Shown piece by piece: positions 28,788 to 38,651 of a stretch of 64,000 bases of DNA. This DNA comes from Streptomyces sp. (GTDB lineage: Bacteria; Actinomycetota; Actinomycetes; Streptomycetales; Streptomycetaceae). Each line of letters begins with the position of its first letter. The first letter of the stretch is position 1. The DNA lies in NCBI RefSeq assembly GCF_019510245.1, contig NZ_JAEKKT010000116.1, positions 1-64,000 of the forward strand, in the 5' to 3' direction. The position numbers and the translations under genes are program-made. The notes under the pieces were generated by a model, which did no database searches, had not been told where the DNA came from, and saw only the letters and a program-made list of their open reading frames with translations.

Positions 28788-30020
28788 ATGCGCGATTCCT
28801 CTCGGCTGACCCGGCGTGCCGCCCTCGGACTGACGGCCGCCGCCCTCCCCCTCTCCGTGGCGGCTCCCGCCTCGGCCGCCACGGCCGGCGCCAGGACCGC
28901 CGCCACCGTGGTCGGCGGCGAGCGGCTGGCCCGGGGCGGCATACAGGTGCGGGGAGCCGCCGGGCTGCCGAAGAAGATCACCGCCCGCGCCTGGCTGCTC
29001 GCCGACTGTGACAGCGGAGAGGTGCTCGCCTCGTACAACGCGCACCGGCGGCTGGCGCCCGCCTCCACCCTGAAGATGCTGTTCGCGGACACCGTGCTGA
29101 AGAAATTCGAGCCGACCGAGCGGTACAGGGTCAAGGACTCCGACATCTCCGACGTCCCGGCCGGCTCCAGCCTGGTCGGCATCAAACCCGGCCTCACCTA
29201 CACCGTCGAGCAGCTCTGGCAGGGCGTCTTCCTGCGCTCCGGCAACGACGCCGTGCACGTCCTCTCCCACATGAACGGCGGGATCGCGCGGACCGTCGCC
29301 GAGATGCAGGCCAAGGCGGCCGACCTCCAGGCCCTCGACACCCATGTGGTCAGCCCCGACGGCTTCGACCACCCGGGCCAGCTGTCGTCGGCGTACGACC
29401 TGACCCTCTTCGCCCGGCACGGACTGAAGGACGACGACTTCCGCGGCTACTGCGCCACACGGACCGCGAACTTCCCGGCGGGCGGCAAGAAGACCTTCCA
29501 GATCCAGAACACCGACCGCCTGCTCACCGGCGCCTGGGGCCTCGACGTCTACAAGGGCCTGTTCGGCGTCAAGAACGGCTACACCAGTCACGCCGGCAAC
29601 ACCTTCACCGGCGGTGCCACCCGGGGCGGCCGCACCCTGCTGGTCACCGTGATGCACCCGGACCCCGGCACCAACGCGGTGTACGAGCAGACCGCCGCGC
29701 TGCTCGACTGGGGCTTCGAGAAGGGGAGTTCGGCGCAGCCGGTGGGCACGCTGGTCGATCCGCTGAGCGAGGGCGGGGCGAGCGCGAGTCCGTCGCCCTC
29801 GAAGGGCAACGGGGCCGCGGGGGCGGCCGGGACGGGCGCGGCCGGTTCGGGGTCGTCGGGACCGTCGCCCTGGCGGGTCGCGGAGGGCGGGGCGGTGACG
29901 TTCGGGCTGCTGGGTGTGGGGGCGTGGGCGCTGCGCCGGCGCCGGCGGGCGGCCGGTGCCGCGGCGGGCCCCGACTCGGGTGACACACCGGCCGGGCCGG
30001 CCGGCCCGGCCGCGGGCTGA
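28788..30020 (+). CDS. D-alanyl-D-alanine carboxypeptidase (S11) with probable Tat signal and C-terminal TM
   Basis: SRLTRRAALGLTAAALPLSVAAPASA; LAPASTLKMLFADTVL; SGNDAV; KNGYTSHAG. Confidence 0.88.
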   Translation: MRDSSRLTRRAALGLTAAALPLSVAAPASAATAGARTAATVVGGERLARGGIQVRGAAGLPKKITARAWLLADCDSGEVLASYNAHRRLAPASTLKMLFADTVLKKFEPTERYRVKDSDISDVPAGSSLVGIKPGLTYTVEQLWQGVFLRSGNDAVHVLSHMNGGIARTVAEMQAKAADLQALDTHVVSPDGFDHPGQLSSAYDLTLFARHGLKDDDFRGYCATRTANFPAGGKKTFQIQNTDRLLTGAWGLDVYKGLFGVKNGYTSHAGNTFTGGATRGGRTLLVTVMHPDPGTNAVYEQTAALLDWGFEKGSSAQPVGTLVDPLSEGGASASPSPSKGNGAAGAAGTGAAGSGSSGPSPWRVAEGGAVTFGLLGVGAWALRRRRRAAGAAAGPDSGDTPAGPAGPAAG

Positions 30021-30274
30021 CGTGACGGAGGGCTGACGTCACGCGGCAGCCGCCCCACCCACCGGTGCGTACCCGCGGTCCCAGGCGGGTCCACCCCCGC
30101 CCGGTCCGGTGGAACGGCTGCCGCCTCCCCCCTCGGTGTGGTCGGCGGAATGCCAGAGCCTCAACTGTGAAGTTCTGGTGGAGGAGAGTTGAGCATAGGC
30201 CCGTTACCGGCTGCAATACCGCGGACGTCGGTATTCCGCTTGTGCAGGTTGTGGAGGGCCCGCTGAACGGCGGT

Positions 30275-31033
30275 TCAGCCCCGGCCCACGTACGGCATCG
30301 CCGTCGCCAGTACCGTCGCGAACTGCACGTTCGCCGCCAGCGGCAGCTCGGCCATGTGCCGCACGGTCCGCGCCACGTCCGCCACGTCCATCACGGGTTC
30401 CGGGGCGATCACCCCGTTCGCCTGCAGCGCGCCGGTCTCCATCCGGGCCGTCATGTCGGTTGCCGCGTTGCCGATGTCGATCTGCCCGACCGCGATCCCG
30501 TACGGCCGCCCGTCCAGGGACAGGGACTTGGTCAGTCCCGTCAGCGCGTGCTTGGTCGCGGTGTAGGCGACGGAGCGGGGGCGGGGCGCGTGCGCCGAGA
30601 CGGACCCGTTGTTGATGATCCGGCCGCCCTGCGGCTCCTGCTCCTTCATCTGCCGGAACGCCGCCTGCGCGCACAGGAACGCCCCGTTGAGGTTGGTGTC
30701 CACCACGTGCCGCCACGCCTCGTAGGGCAGGTCCTCCACGGCCACCCCGCCGGGGCCGAACGTCCCCGCGTTGTTGAACAGCAGGTCCACCCGCCCGAAC
30801 CGGTCCACGGCCGCCGCGAACAGTGCAGCCACGTCGTCGGGTTGGGAGACGTCGGTCCGTACGGCGACGGAGGCGCCCTCCGGCACCAGTGCCGCCGTCT
30901 CCGCCAGCCGCGCGGGGCGGCGGCCGGCCAGCGCCACCGACCAGCCGGCCCGCAGCAGTTCCGTGGCCACGGCACGGCCGATACCGGAGCCGGCGCCGGT
31001 GACGACCGCGATCTTTGGTTGCTTGGTGTCCAT
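30275..31033 (-). CDS. SDR family oxidoreductase
   Basis: [33 protein letters not shown]...[10 protein letters not shown]...[18 protein letters not shown]. Confidence 0.92.
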   Translation of the reverse strand: MDTKQPKIAVVTGAGSGIGRAVATELLRAGWSVALAGRRPARLAETAALVPEGASVAVRTDVSQPDDVAALFAAAVDRFGRVDLLFNNAGTFGPGGVAVEDLPYEAWRHVVDTNLNGAFLCAQAAFRQMKEQEPQGGRIINNGSVSAHAPRPRSVAYTATKHALTGLTKSLSLDGRPYGIAVGQIDIGNAATDMTARMETGALQANGVIAPEPVMDVADVARTVRHMAELPLAANVQFATVLATAMPYVGRG

Positions 31034-31089
31034 GGGGCCGCAGCGTAGGCGCTCCGCTGGGAGGGCCGGGCCGGGTCGGGCTGGGTCGG

Positions 31090-31157
31090 GTCGTCGGTCG
31101 GGTGCGGCTGGGTGGGGGCTGGTCGCGCAGTTCCCCGCGCCCCTTTGGGGCGCTTCC
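31090..31157 (+). repeat. Dispersed intergenic repeat, copy 1
   Basis: ggtcgtcggtcgggtgcggctgggtgggggctggtcgcgcagttccccgcgcccctttggggcgc. Confidence 0.7.
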
Positions 31158-31185
31158 AGTGCGGGGCGCTTCCAGCGGGGGGGCT

Positions 31186-32184
31186 TTATGCCTCGTCCGG
31201 GTAGTGGACGCCGATCAGGGCGCGTAGGGCGTCCAGGGTGCGCATGACCGCGAGGGTGCTGTCGTGGGGGACGAGGGGGGACTCCTGGTCGCCGGCCCGG
31301 ACCGCGCGCATCGCCTCCCTCGCCTCGTGGCGGAAGGTGTTGCGCGGGCCGTCCTCCGGGGTCAGGGCGAACTCCTGCGGGTCGCGGCCGTCGCGGTGCA
31401 GCACGAAGCGGTCGGGGTTGAAGAAGCCGTCCGGGATGTCGATCCGGCCCTGCGAGCCGGTGACCGAGGCCGTGGTGCCGGTGCCGCCGACGATGGAGCA
31501 GTGCACCGAGGCGAGAGCGCCGCTCTCCCAGGAGAACAGTGCACCTGTCTGGAGATCGACGCCCTCGTCCGAGAGCACCGCTCGCGCCGACATCCCGTCC
31601 GGCTCACCGAGCAGCAGGTGCGCGAACGACACCGGGTACACGCCCAGGTCGAGCAGCGCGCCCCCGCCGAGCAGCGGGTTGCGCAGCCGGTGCGCCGGCG
31701 GGAACGGCCCCTCCAGGCCGAAGTCCGCCTGCACGGTCCGCACCTCGCCTATCGCCCCGTCCGCGACCAGCGCCGTGAGCCGCCGGATCAGCGGATGGCA
31801 GTACATCCACATCGCCTCCATCAGGAAGCGGCCGTGCTCCTTCGCCAGCGCGACCAGTTCCCCGGCCTCGCGGGCGTTGAGCGTGAACGGCTTCTCGCAC
31901 AGCACGTTCCGCCCGGCCGTCAGGCACAGCCCGGCGGCCGCCCGGTGCGCCGAGTGCGGAGTGGCGACGTACACGATGTCGACGTCCTCGTCGCGGGCCA
32001 GCGACTCCCAGTCCCCGTACGCCCGGCCGATCCCGAACCGCTCCGCGAACCCCGCCGCCGCCTCCGGGGACCGCGAGGCCACCGCCACGATCTCCGCGTC
32101 GGGCAGATCGACCAGGTCCGCCGCGAACGCGGCCGCGATCCCGCCCGTCGCCAGGATCCCCCACCGCACGCTCTGCTCACCCAT
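31186..32184 (-). CDS. Gfo/Idh/MocA family oxidoreductase
   Basis: [46 protein letters not shown]...[31 protein letters not shown]. Confidence 0.93.
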   Translation of the reverse strand: MGEQSVRWGILATGGIAAAFAADLVDLPDAEIVAVASRSPEAAAGFAERFGIGRAYGDWESLARDEDVDIVYVATPHSAHRAAAGLCLTAGRNVLCEKPFTLNAREAGELVALAKEHGRFLMEAMWMYCHPLIRRLTALVADGAIGEVRTVQADFGLEGPFPPAHRLRNPLLGGGALLDLGVYPVSFAHLLLGEPDGMSARAVLSDEGVDLQTGALFSWESGALASVHCSIVGGTGTTASVTGSQGRIDIPDGFFNPDRFVLHRDGRDPQEFALTPEDGPRNTFRHEAREAMRAVRAGDQESPLVPHDSTLAVMRTLDALRALIGVHYPDEA

Positions 32185-32307
32185 CCCGGCCGCCCACCCT
32201 CGCTCACGTGTTTCCCGGCAGTCTGTACGAGCTGAGAGCATATGCGGGGGCCATCGGGGTCCAGCAACAGCCGACCGGACCGCGAGACCAACGAAGACGG
32301 GGGACAC

Positions 32308-33729
32308 ATGCCCGAGCAGCCGGCGCCGCCGACACCCGACGCCCAGGGCACCGCGAACGCCCAGGACACCGCGAACGCCCAGGACACCGCGAACGCCCAG
32401 GACACGGCGAACGCCCAGGACACGGCGAACGCCCAGGGCACCGCCGTACCCGCGCCGCGCGGCCCGGCCGGCCGGCCCGGCTCCGCCACCGCCGCGACCC
32501 GCCGCGCCGGCCTCCTGCTCGTGCTGGTCCTCGGCGGGCTCACCGCGACGCCCCCGCTCGCGATGGACATGTACCTGCCGTCCCTGCCGGAGGTCACCCG
32601 CTCCCTCGGCGCCCCCGCCGCGACCGTCCAGCTCACCCTCACCGCCTGCCTCGCCGGCATGGCCCTCGGCCAGCTGGTCGTCGGCCCGATGAGCGACCGC
32701 TGGGGGCGCCGCCGCCCGCTGCTGGCCGGCCTCGCCGTCTACGTCGTCGCCACCGCCCTGTGCGCCGTCGCGCCGGACGTTCAGACCCTGGTCGCCTTCC
32801 GCCTCGCCCAGGGCCTCGCGGGCGCGGCCGGCATCGTCATCGCGCGGGCCGTCGTACGCGACCTCTACGACGGGGTCGCCATGGCCCGCTTCTTCTCCAC
32901 CCTGATGCTGGTCTCCGGGGTCGCCCCGGTCGTCGCCCCGCTGATCGGCGGGCAGATCCTGCGGGTGACGGACTGGCGGGGCGTCTTCGTCGTCCTCACG
33001 GCCGTCGGGGCGCTGCTCGCCGCACTGGTGTGGGTGCGGCTGCCGGAGACCCTGCCGGCGGCCGACCGGCACGCCGGGGGAGTGGCCGCCGCCGTCCGCG
33101 CCATGCGCAGCCTCCTCGCCGACCTGCCCTTCACCGGCTACATGCTCGCCGGCGGCTTCGCCTTCGCGGCCCTCTTCGCCTACATAGCGGCGTCCCCGTT
33201 CGTGATACAGGAAATCTACGGCGCCTCCCCGCAGACCTTCTCCCTCCTCTTCGGCGTCAACTCGGTCGGACTGGTGATCGCCGGGCAGGTCAACGGGAAG
33301 GTGCTGGTCGGCCGGGTCAGCCTGGACAAGGTGCTGGGCGCGGGCCTGGCCGTGACCGTGCTCGCCGCGACCGCCCTGCTCCTGATGTCGGCCGGGGTCC
33401 TCGGCCCGGTCGGCCTCGCCCCGGTCGCCGCCGCCCTCTTCGTCCTGATGTCCGCGATGGGGTTCACCCTGCCCAACGCCCAGTCCCTCGCCCTGCTGCG
33501 CACCCGGCACGCCGCCGGTTCCGCGTCCGCGCTGCTCGGGACCTCCTCGTTCCTCGTCGGCGCGGTCGCCTCGCCGCTGGTCGGGATCGCGGGGGAGAGA
33601 ACCGCCGTGCCCATGGCGATCGTCCAACTGGCCGGGGCACTGGTGGCACTGGCCTGCTTCGTGGGAATGTGCCGTCCCTGGGCAGCACGTGGGAACACCC
33701 GTGCGAGGACGGAGGGAGCAGGCAGCTGA
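32308..33729 (+). CDS. MFS multidrug efflux transporter, Bcr/CflA-like, with N-terminal NAQDTA tandem repeat
   Basis: TPPLAMDMYLPSLPEVTRSLGAPAATVQLTLTACLAGMALGQLVVGPMSDRWGRRRPLLAG. Confidence 0.93.
   Translation: MPEQPAPPTPDAQGTANAQDTANAQDTANAQDTANAQDTANAQGTAVPAPRGPAGRPGSATAATRRAGLLLVLVLGGLTATPPLAMDMYLPSLPEVTRSLGAPAATVQLTLTACLAGMALGQLVVGPMSDRWGRRRPLLAGLAVYVVATALCAVAPDVQTLVAFRLAQGLAGAAGIVIARAVVRDLYDGVAMARFFSTLMLVSGVAPVVAPLIGGQILRVTDWRGVFVVLTAVGALLAALVWVRLPETLPAADRHAGGVAAAVRAMRSLLADLPFTGYMLAGGFAFAALFAYIAASPFVIQEIYGASPQTFSLLFGVNSVGLVIAGQVNGKVLVGRVSLDKVLGAGLAVTVLAATALLLMSAGVLGPVGLAPVAAALFVLMSAMGFTLPNAQSLALLRTRHAAGSASALLGTSSFLVGAVASPLVGIAGERTAVPMAIVQLAGALVALACFVGMCRPWAARGNTRARTEGAGS
32341..32450 (+). 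repeat. 18-bp in-frame tandem repeat (~6 units) within the MFS gene
   Basis: gcccaggacaccgcgaac-type units. Confidence 0.85.
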
Positions 33730-34862
33730 GCGTACCGAGACTGCGCGTCGAGACACCGGAACGGGCCGGTCTCGACCCCGCGGAACTCAGGCACCTCGTC
33801 CGCGAAGTGCACGACCTCACCGCCGGTGAGCGCCCCTGGGCGGCCGGGGCCGTCGTGGTCGCCGGACGCGGACCCGTGATCGCCGTACAGGAGGCGTCCG
33901 GCTGGGCCGTGCGCTGGTCCGCGTACGACCCCGCGACCGACGCCGGTGTCGAGCTCCCGCCCGCCGCCCGGGTCCCGGCGACCGTCGACACCCCCTTCGA
34001 CGTCGCCTCCCTCACCAAGCTGTTCACCGCGGTCGCCGCCGTGCAGCAGCTGGAGCGCGGCACCCTCGGCATCGACGCCCGCGTCGGCGCCTACCTCCCC
34101 GACTTCCACGGGGCCGCCGCGCACGGCATCACCGTCCGCCAGCTCCTCACCCACACCTCCGGCCTGCGCCCCGAACTCCCGCTCTACGACTGCCCCGACG
34201 ACACGGTCCGCCTCGACCTGCTCCGGGCGGAGGCCCCGACCAGCGCCCCGGGCGCCTACCGCTACTCGGACCTCAACCTGCTCCTCCTCCAGCACGTCCT
34301 GGAGCGGATCACCGGCCGCCCCCTCGACGTCCTGGTCCGCGACGGCATCACCCGGCCGCTCGGCATGACCGCCACCGACTTCGGCCCCTGCCCGGGGGCG
34401 GCGGCCACCGAGGACCAGCGGCGGCCGTGGGCCAAGGCGGACCGGGGCATGCTGCGGGGTGTCGTGCACGACGAGAACGCCTGGGCGCTGGGCGGCGTGG
34501 CGGGGCACGCCGGCCTCTTCTCCACCGCCCCGGACCTGGCGATCTTCTGCCGGGCCCTGCTCGCGGGCGGCGCGTACGGCCCGGCGCGCATCCTCGGCCC
34601 CGACTTCGTGGACCTGCTGCTGGCCCCGCCCGGCCTGGGCTTCCTGGTGGACCAGCCGTGGTTCATGGGCGAGCTGGCGGGACAGGGCGCCGCGGGCCAC
34701 ACCGGGTTCACCGGCACCAGCCTGGTGCTCGACCGGGCCACGGACACGTTCCTGGTGCTGCTGGCCAACAGCGTGCATCCGCGGCGCCGTCCCGGCGACA
34801 GCGCCCCCCGGGCAGCCGTGGCGACCCGCCTCGCCAGGGCTGTCCATACAATCGCCGGGTGA
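33669..34862 (+). CDS. Serine hydrolase / beta-lactamase family protein (start uncertain)
   Basis: TPFDVASLTKLFTAVAAVQQLERGTLGIDARVGAYLPDF...TVRQLLTHTSGL...YRYSDLNLLLLQHVLERITG...GHTGFTGTSLV. Confidence 0.87.
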   Translation: MPSLGSTWEHPCEDGGSRQLSVPRLRVETPERAGLDPAELRHLVREVHDLTAGERPWAAGAVVVAGRGPVIAVQEASGWAVRWSAYDPATDAGVELPPAARVPATVDTPFDVASLTKLFTAVAAVQQLERGTLGIDARVGAYLPDFHGAAAHGITVRQLLTHTSGLRPELPLYDCPDDTVRLDLLRAEAPTSAPGAYRYSDLNLLLLQHVLERITGRPLDVLVRDGITRPLGMTATDFGPCPGAAATEDQRRPWAKADRGMLRGVVHDENAWALGGVAGHAGLFSTAPDLAIFCRALLAGGAYGPARILGPDFVDLLLAPPGLGFLVDQPWFMGELAGQGAAGHTGFTGTSLVLDRATDTFLVLLANSVHPRRRPGDSAPRAAVATRLARAVHTIAG

Positions 34863-35854
34863 ACCACCCCACCCCTCCCGCCCCACCGGCCGACCGGCTC
34901 CGCGCGACGCTCTCCGACCTGCTCGACGGCCTGCCCCCGAAGCAGGCCGCCTCGGCCGTCGAGCGGCTGATCGCCAACTACCGCGGGGCCACCCCGACCG
35001 ACGCGCCGATCCTGCGGGACCGGGCGGACGTGGTGGCGTACGCGGCGTACCGGATGCCGGCGACCTTCGAGGCGGTACGGTCCGCGCTGGCCGCCTTCGC
35101 AGACGCGGTACCGGAGGGATGGGTGCCGGGCAGTCACGTGGACGTCGGCGGCGGGACGGGCGCGGCGACCTGGGCGGTGACCGACACCTGGGAGGGCGTG
35201 CGGCCGGTGACGGTCCTCGACTGGGCCGAGCCGGCGCTGGCCCTCGGCCGGGAGATCGCCGCGGCGAACCCGGCGCTGCGGGACGCGTCGTGGCAGCGCG
35301 CGCGGATCGGAGCGGCGCTCACCATCGAGAGCACTGATCTCGTCACGGTGTCGTACGTCCTCAACGAACTCGACGAGGCCGGCCGCGCCGCCCTCGTCGC
35401 GGCCGCCGCGGCCGCCGCGCAGGCCGTCGTCATCGTCGAGGCGGGCACGCCCGCCGGCTACGCCCGGGTCATCGAGGCCCGCGACCGCCTGGTCGCCGCC
35501 GGCTTCCACGTCGCCGCGCCCTGCCCGCACAGCGCCGCCTGCCCGATCGTCCCCGGCACGGACTGGTGCCACTTCTCGGCCCGGGTCAGCCGCTCCTCCC
35601 TGCACCGTCAGGTCAAGGGCGGGTCGCTGCCCTACGAGGACGAGAAGTTCAGCTACGTGGCCGCCACCCGCTTCCCGCCCGCCCCGGCACCGGCCCGGGT
35701 GGTCCGCCGCCCCCAGATCCGCAAGGGCCAGGTCCTGCTCGACCTGTGCGAGACCGACGAGCACCTGCGCCGCACGACGGTCACCAAGCGCCACGGCGAC
35801 CTGTACCGGGCGGCCCGGGACGCGGACTGGGGCGACGCCTGGCCGCCCGGGTGA
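34859..35854 (+). CDS. Rsm22-type small ribosomal subunit methyltransferase family protein
   Basis: VDVGGGTGAATWAV...LVTVSYVLNELDEAGR...CPHSAACPI...WCHFSARVSRSSLHRQVK; start overlaps upstream stop. Confidence 0.85.
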   Translation: MNHPTPPAPPADRLRATLSDLLDGLPPKQAASAVERLIANYRGATPTDAPILRDRADVVAYAAYRMPATFEAVRSALAAFADAVPEGWVPGSHVDVGGGTGAATWAVTDTWEGVRPVTVLDWAEPALALGREIAAANPALRDASWQRARIGAALTIESTDLVTVSYVLNELDEAGRAALVAAAAAAAQAVVIVEAGTPAGYARVIEARDRLVAAGFHVAAPCPHSAACPIVPGTDWCHFSARVSRSSLHRQVKGGSLPYEDEKFSYVAATRFPPAPAPARVVRRPQIRKGQVLLDLCETDEHLRRTTVTKRHGDLYRAARDADWGDAWPPG

Positions 35855-35935
35855 CACAGCTCTCGTACCCCCCGCTTCACGCCCAGACGGGACCATAAGG
35901 CATCCTGTCCGGACCACAGCGAGGCGAGGCGATAG

Positions 35936-36682
35936 ATGAGCGCGACGTTCGGCGGCCCGAGCGGCCGGCAGGGCAGACTCTCCCAGTGGCTCCGCGGACG
36001 CCGCCCGAAGCAGGCGGCCGCCGCCGACGACTCGGGCCGCGCGGCACTGCTGCTCGCCGCCGCCGAAGCGGGCCTCCCGCTGGCCCCCGCCGCCTACCCG
36101 GCCCCCGGCTACGGCTGCTCCTGCGACCGCGTCGGCTGTCCCACCCCGGCCCGGCACCCGGTGTCGTTCGCGTGGCAGACGCAGTCCACCACCGACCGCG
36201 CCCAGATCGAGCGCTGGGCCCGGCACCAGCCGCAGGCCAACTTCATCACCGCGACCGGCATGACCCACGACGTCCTGGACGTGCCCCTGGAGGCCGGCCG
36301 GCAGGCGCTGGAACGGCTGCTCGCGAACGGCGTCGAGGTCGGGCCGGTCGCCGAGAGCGACGACGGCCGCCTGCTCTTCTTCACCCTCACCCGTGGCACG
36401 CCCGAGGACGAGGACGAGTGGTGGCCCTGCGAGCTGGACTGCCGCCCCGAGACCATGGACGAGCACCCGGGCCTGCGCTGGCACTGCCGGGGCTCCTACG
36501 TCCTGGTCCCGCCCGCCAGGCTGCCCGGCGGCGACGGCGACCGGCGGGTGCACTGGGTACGCGGCCCGGAGCACGGGCTCCCCGATCCGCTGAGTCTGCT
36601 GGAGATCCTCACGGACGCGTGTGCCCGGTACGTGGGGGAGGAGGCCGACGAGGCGGGGGTCGGCTGGCCTCTGCGGCACTGA
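35936..36682 (+). CDS. Bifunctional DNA primase/polymerase N-terminal-like protein
   Basis: AAEAGLPLAPAAYPAPGYGCSCDRVGCPTPARHPVSFAWQTQSTTDRAQIERWARHQPQANFITATG. Confidence 0.75.
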   Translation: MSATFGGPSGRQGRLSQWLRGRRPKQAAAADDSGRAALLLAAAEAGLPLAPAAYPAPGYGCSCDRVGCPTPARHPVSFAWQTQSTTDRAQIERWARHQPQANFITATGMTHDVLDVPLEAGRQALERLLANGVEVGPVAESDDGRLLFFTLTRGTPEDEDEWWPCELDCRPETMDEHPGLRWHCRGSYVLVPPARLPGGDGDRRVHWVRGPEHGLPDPLSLLEILTDACARYVGEEADEAGVGWPLRH

Positions 36683-36708
36683 GCCGTCCGCGGCTGTGGG
36701 AAGCGCCG

Positions 36709-36806
36709 GGTCGTCGGTCGGGTGCGGCGCCGTGGGGGCTGGTCGCGCAGTTCCTCCCCCAGTCTTCGGCTGGGGGTACCCCCAGCGCCCCTCACGGGGC
36801 GCTTTT
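36709..36806 (+). repeat. Dispersed intergenic repeat, copy 2, ending in an intrinsic-terminator-like hairpin
   Basis: ggtcgtcggtcgggtgcggc...ggggctggtcgcgcagttcctcccccagtcttcggctgggggtacccccagcgcccctcacggggcgctttt. Confidence 0.7.
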
Positions 36807-37816
36807 CAGGAGCCCTGTGCCGAGGTCAGGCCCTGGATGCGGCCCAGGACGGAGACCTTGCCGGAGCCTGCCGGGTCCAGTGCGACCTGGTTGGAGACGA
36901 ACTGCATCGTCAGCGACTGCTTGATCTCGCCCTTGGTGAGGGCCTTGACGCTGAGGTTCGGCGTCGGCACGGAGGTGCCCGCGGCCGCCGTCTCCTTGGC
37001 GTAGTAGCGGGTGGTGAAGAACACCGCCGCCCCGCCGCCGGTGGTGCGCAGCGCGAGCGGCGCGTAGTCGCCTTCGGTGAGCGGCTCGTCGATGTACTGG
37101 GTGGCCAGGCCCGGCTTGGTGGACTTCTTGCGGTCGGTGCGCCAGCCGCTGGTGTGCACGCCGTCCGCGAAGACGGTGCCGCCGCTCTTCAGGTAGGTGG
37201 CGTAGTCCCGGCTCAGGTCGCCCGGGGCGACGGCGAGTCGAGTGCTGTTCGCCGGTACGTCCTCGGCCCAGCCGTCCTTGTCGGTGGTGAACTTCGGTAC
37301 GTCGCCCGGCGCGACCAGCGTCAGGTACGCCACCTGGAACGGCTGGGAGAGGCTGTTGCGGGTGAAGACCAGCAGCCAGCGGTCGTCGCCGCCCTTGTTG
37401 CCGTGTGCGTCGGCGACGAACCAGCGCGGCCAGCCGGCCTTCTTCGGGATGGTGTACGTGACGTCGTCGAACTCCAGCGCCGAGTGGGCGGAGTTGCCGG
37501 CCGGGCTGTTGACGTGCCCGGCCTTCAGACGCGCCGAGTCGATGTCGGCGAGGGCGCCGGTCGTGTAGTCCGCGTCCAGGGAGCCGTCGTAGGCCTTGTC
37601 GGCCTTGTTGTAGGCGTCCGTGAACTGCCGGAGCGCCTTGGCCGCCTCGGCGCGGGTGGTGGTGGGGAGCACCTCGCGCTCCCCGTGCACCACCACGCAA
37701 CCGCTCGCCGTCAGCGACATGGCGGTCAGCGAGACCGCTATGAGCGCGTTCCGATCACGCCTGCGGAGCCCGCGGAGCCGTCGAGGGCCGCGACCCCTGG
37801 TCGTCAGGTGCGTCAT
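36806..37816 (-). CDS. Putative lipoprotein of unknown function
   Basis: N-terminal ALIAVSLTAMSLTASGC lipobox; 336 aa. Confidence 0.7.
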   Translation of the reverse strand: MTHLTTRGRGPRRLRGLRRRDRNALIAVSLTAMSLTASGCVVVHGEREVLPTTTRAEAAKALRQFTDAYNKADKAYDGSLDADYTTGALADIDSARLKAGHVNSPAGNSAHSALEFDDVTYTIPKKAGWPRWFVADAHGNKGGDDRWLLVFTRNSLSQPFQVAYLTLVAPGDVPKFTTDKDGWAEDVPANSTRLAVAPGDLSRDYATYLKSGGTVFADGVHTSGWRTDRKKSTKPGLATQYIDEPLTEGDYAPLALRTTGGGAAVFFTTRYYAKETAAAGTSVPTPNLSVKALTKGEIKQSLTMQFVSNQVALDPAGSGKVSVLGRIQGLTSAQGS

Positions 37817-38648
37817 CAGGTGCCTTCACCTTCCCCTTCCCGGAGCCGAACCCTACCGGGGCGAAGAAGAGTGCGAGTGTCGGGACCAGGTACAGCAGCC
37901 ACACCGTGACCTGGAGCACGGTCGGGTCGGGCTGGAAGTTGAACACGCCCTTCAGCAGCGTCCCGTACCAGCTGTCCGGCGGGACGGTACCGCTGATGTC
38001 GAAGGCCTGGTCGGTCAGGCCAGGGATCCAGTCGGCCTCCTGGAGGTCGTGGAAGCCGTACGCCAGCACGCCCGCCGCGACCACCACCAGCATGCCGCCG
38101 GTCCAAGTGAAGAACTTGGCGAGGTTGATGCGCAGCGCGCCCCGGTAGAAGAGCCAGCCCAGGAAGACCGCGCTGGCCAGGCCGAGCGCCACGCCGACCA
38201 GCGGCCGGGGGGTGCCGTCGCTCGCCGCGTGCACGGACGCCCACACGAACAGCGCGGTCTCGAGGCCCTCCCGGCCCACGGCGAGGAAGGCGGTGGCGAC
38301 CAGCGCACCCGTGCCCATCGCGAGGGCCGCGTCCAGCTTGCCGTGCAGTTCCTTCTTGAGGTGCCGGGCGGTGCGCCGCATCCAGAACACCATCCAGGTC
38401 ACCAGGCCCACCGCGACGATGGACAGGGACCCGCCGAGCGCCTCCTGCGCCTCGAACGTCAGCTCCTGGGAACCGAATTCGAGCGCGCACCCGAAGCCCA
38501 TGGCGATCAGCACCGCCACCGCGATACCGGTCCAGATCGGTTTCAGGGCGTCCGTACGCCCGGTCTTGACCAGGTAGGCGATGAGGATACAGACGACGAG
38601 CGAGGCCTCAAGCCCTTCCCGCAGCCCGATCAGGTAGTTCGAGAACAC
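37755..38648 (-). CDS. efeU: Iron permease EfeU/FTR1 family
   Basis: MFSNYLIGLREGLEASLVVCILIAYLVKTGR (REGLE); second motif AVGREGLETALFVW. Confidence 0.93.
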   Translation of the reverse strand: MFSNYLIGLREGLEASLVVCILIAYLVKTGRTDALKPIWTGIAVAVLIAMGFGCALEFGSQELTFEAQEALGGSLSIVAVGLVTWMVFWMRRTARHLKKELHGKLDAALAMGTGALVATAFLAVGREGLETALFVWASVHAASDGTPRPLVGVALGLASAVFLGWLFYRGALRINLAKFFTWTGGMLVVVAAGVLAYGFHDLQEADWIPGLTDQAFDISGTVPPDSWYGTLLKGVFNFQPDPTVLQVTVWLLYLVPTLALFFAPVGFGSGKGKVKAPDDAPDDQGSRPSTAPRAPQA

Positions 38649-38651
38649 GGC

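Noticed and set aside
32185-33756. N-terminal extension of the Gfo/Idh/MocA ORF
   Set aside because: Antisense of the MFS gene; real start is [15 protein letters not shown] at 32184
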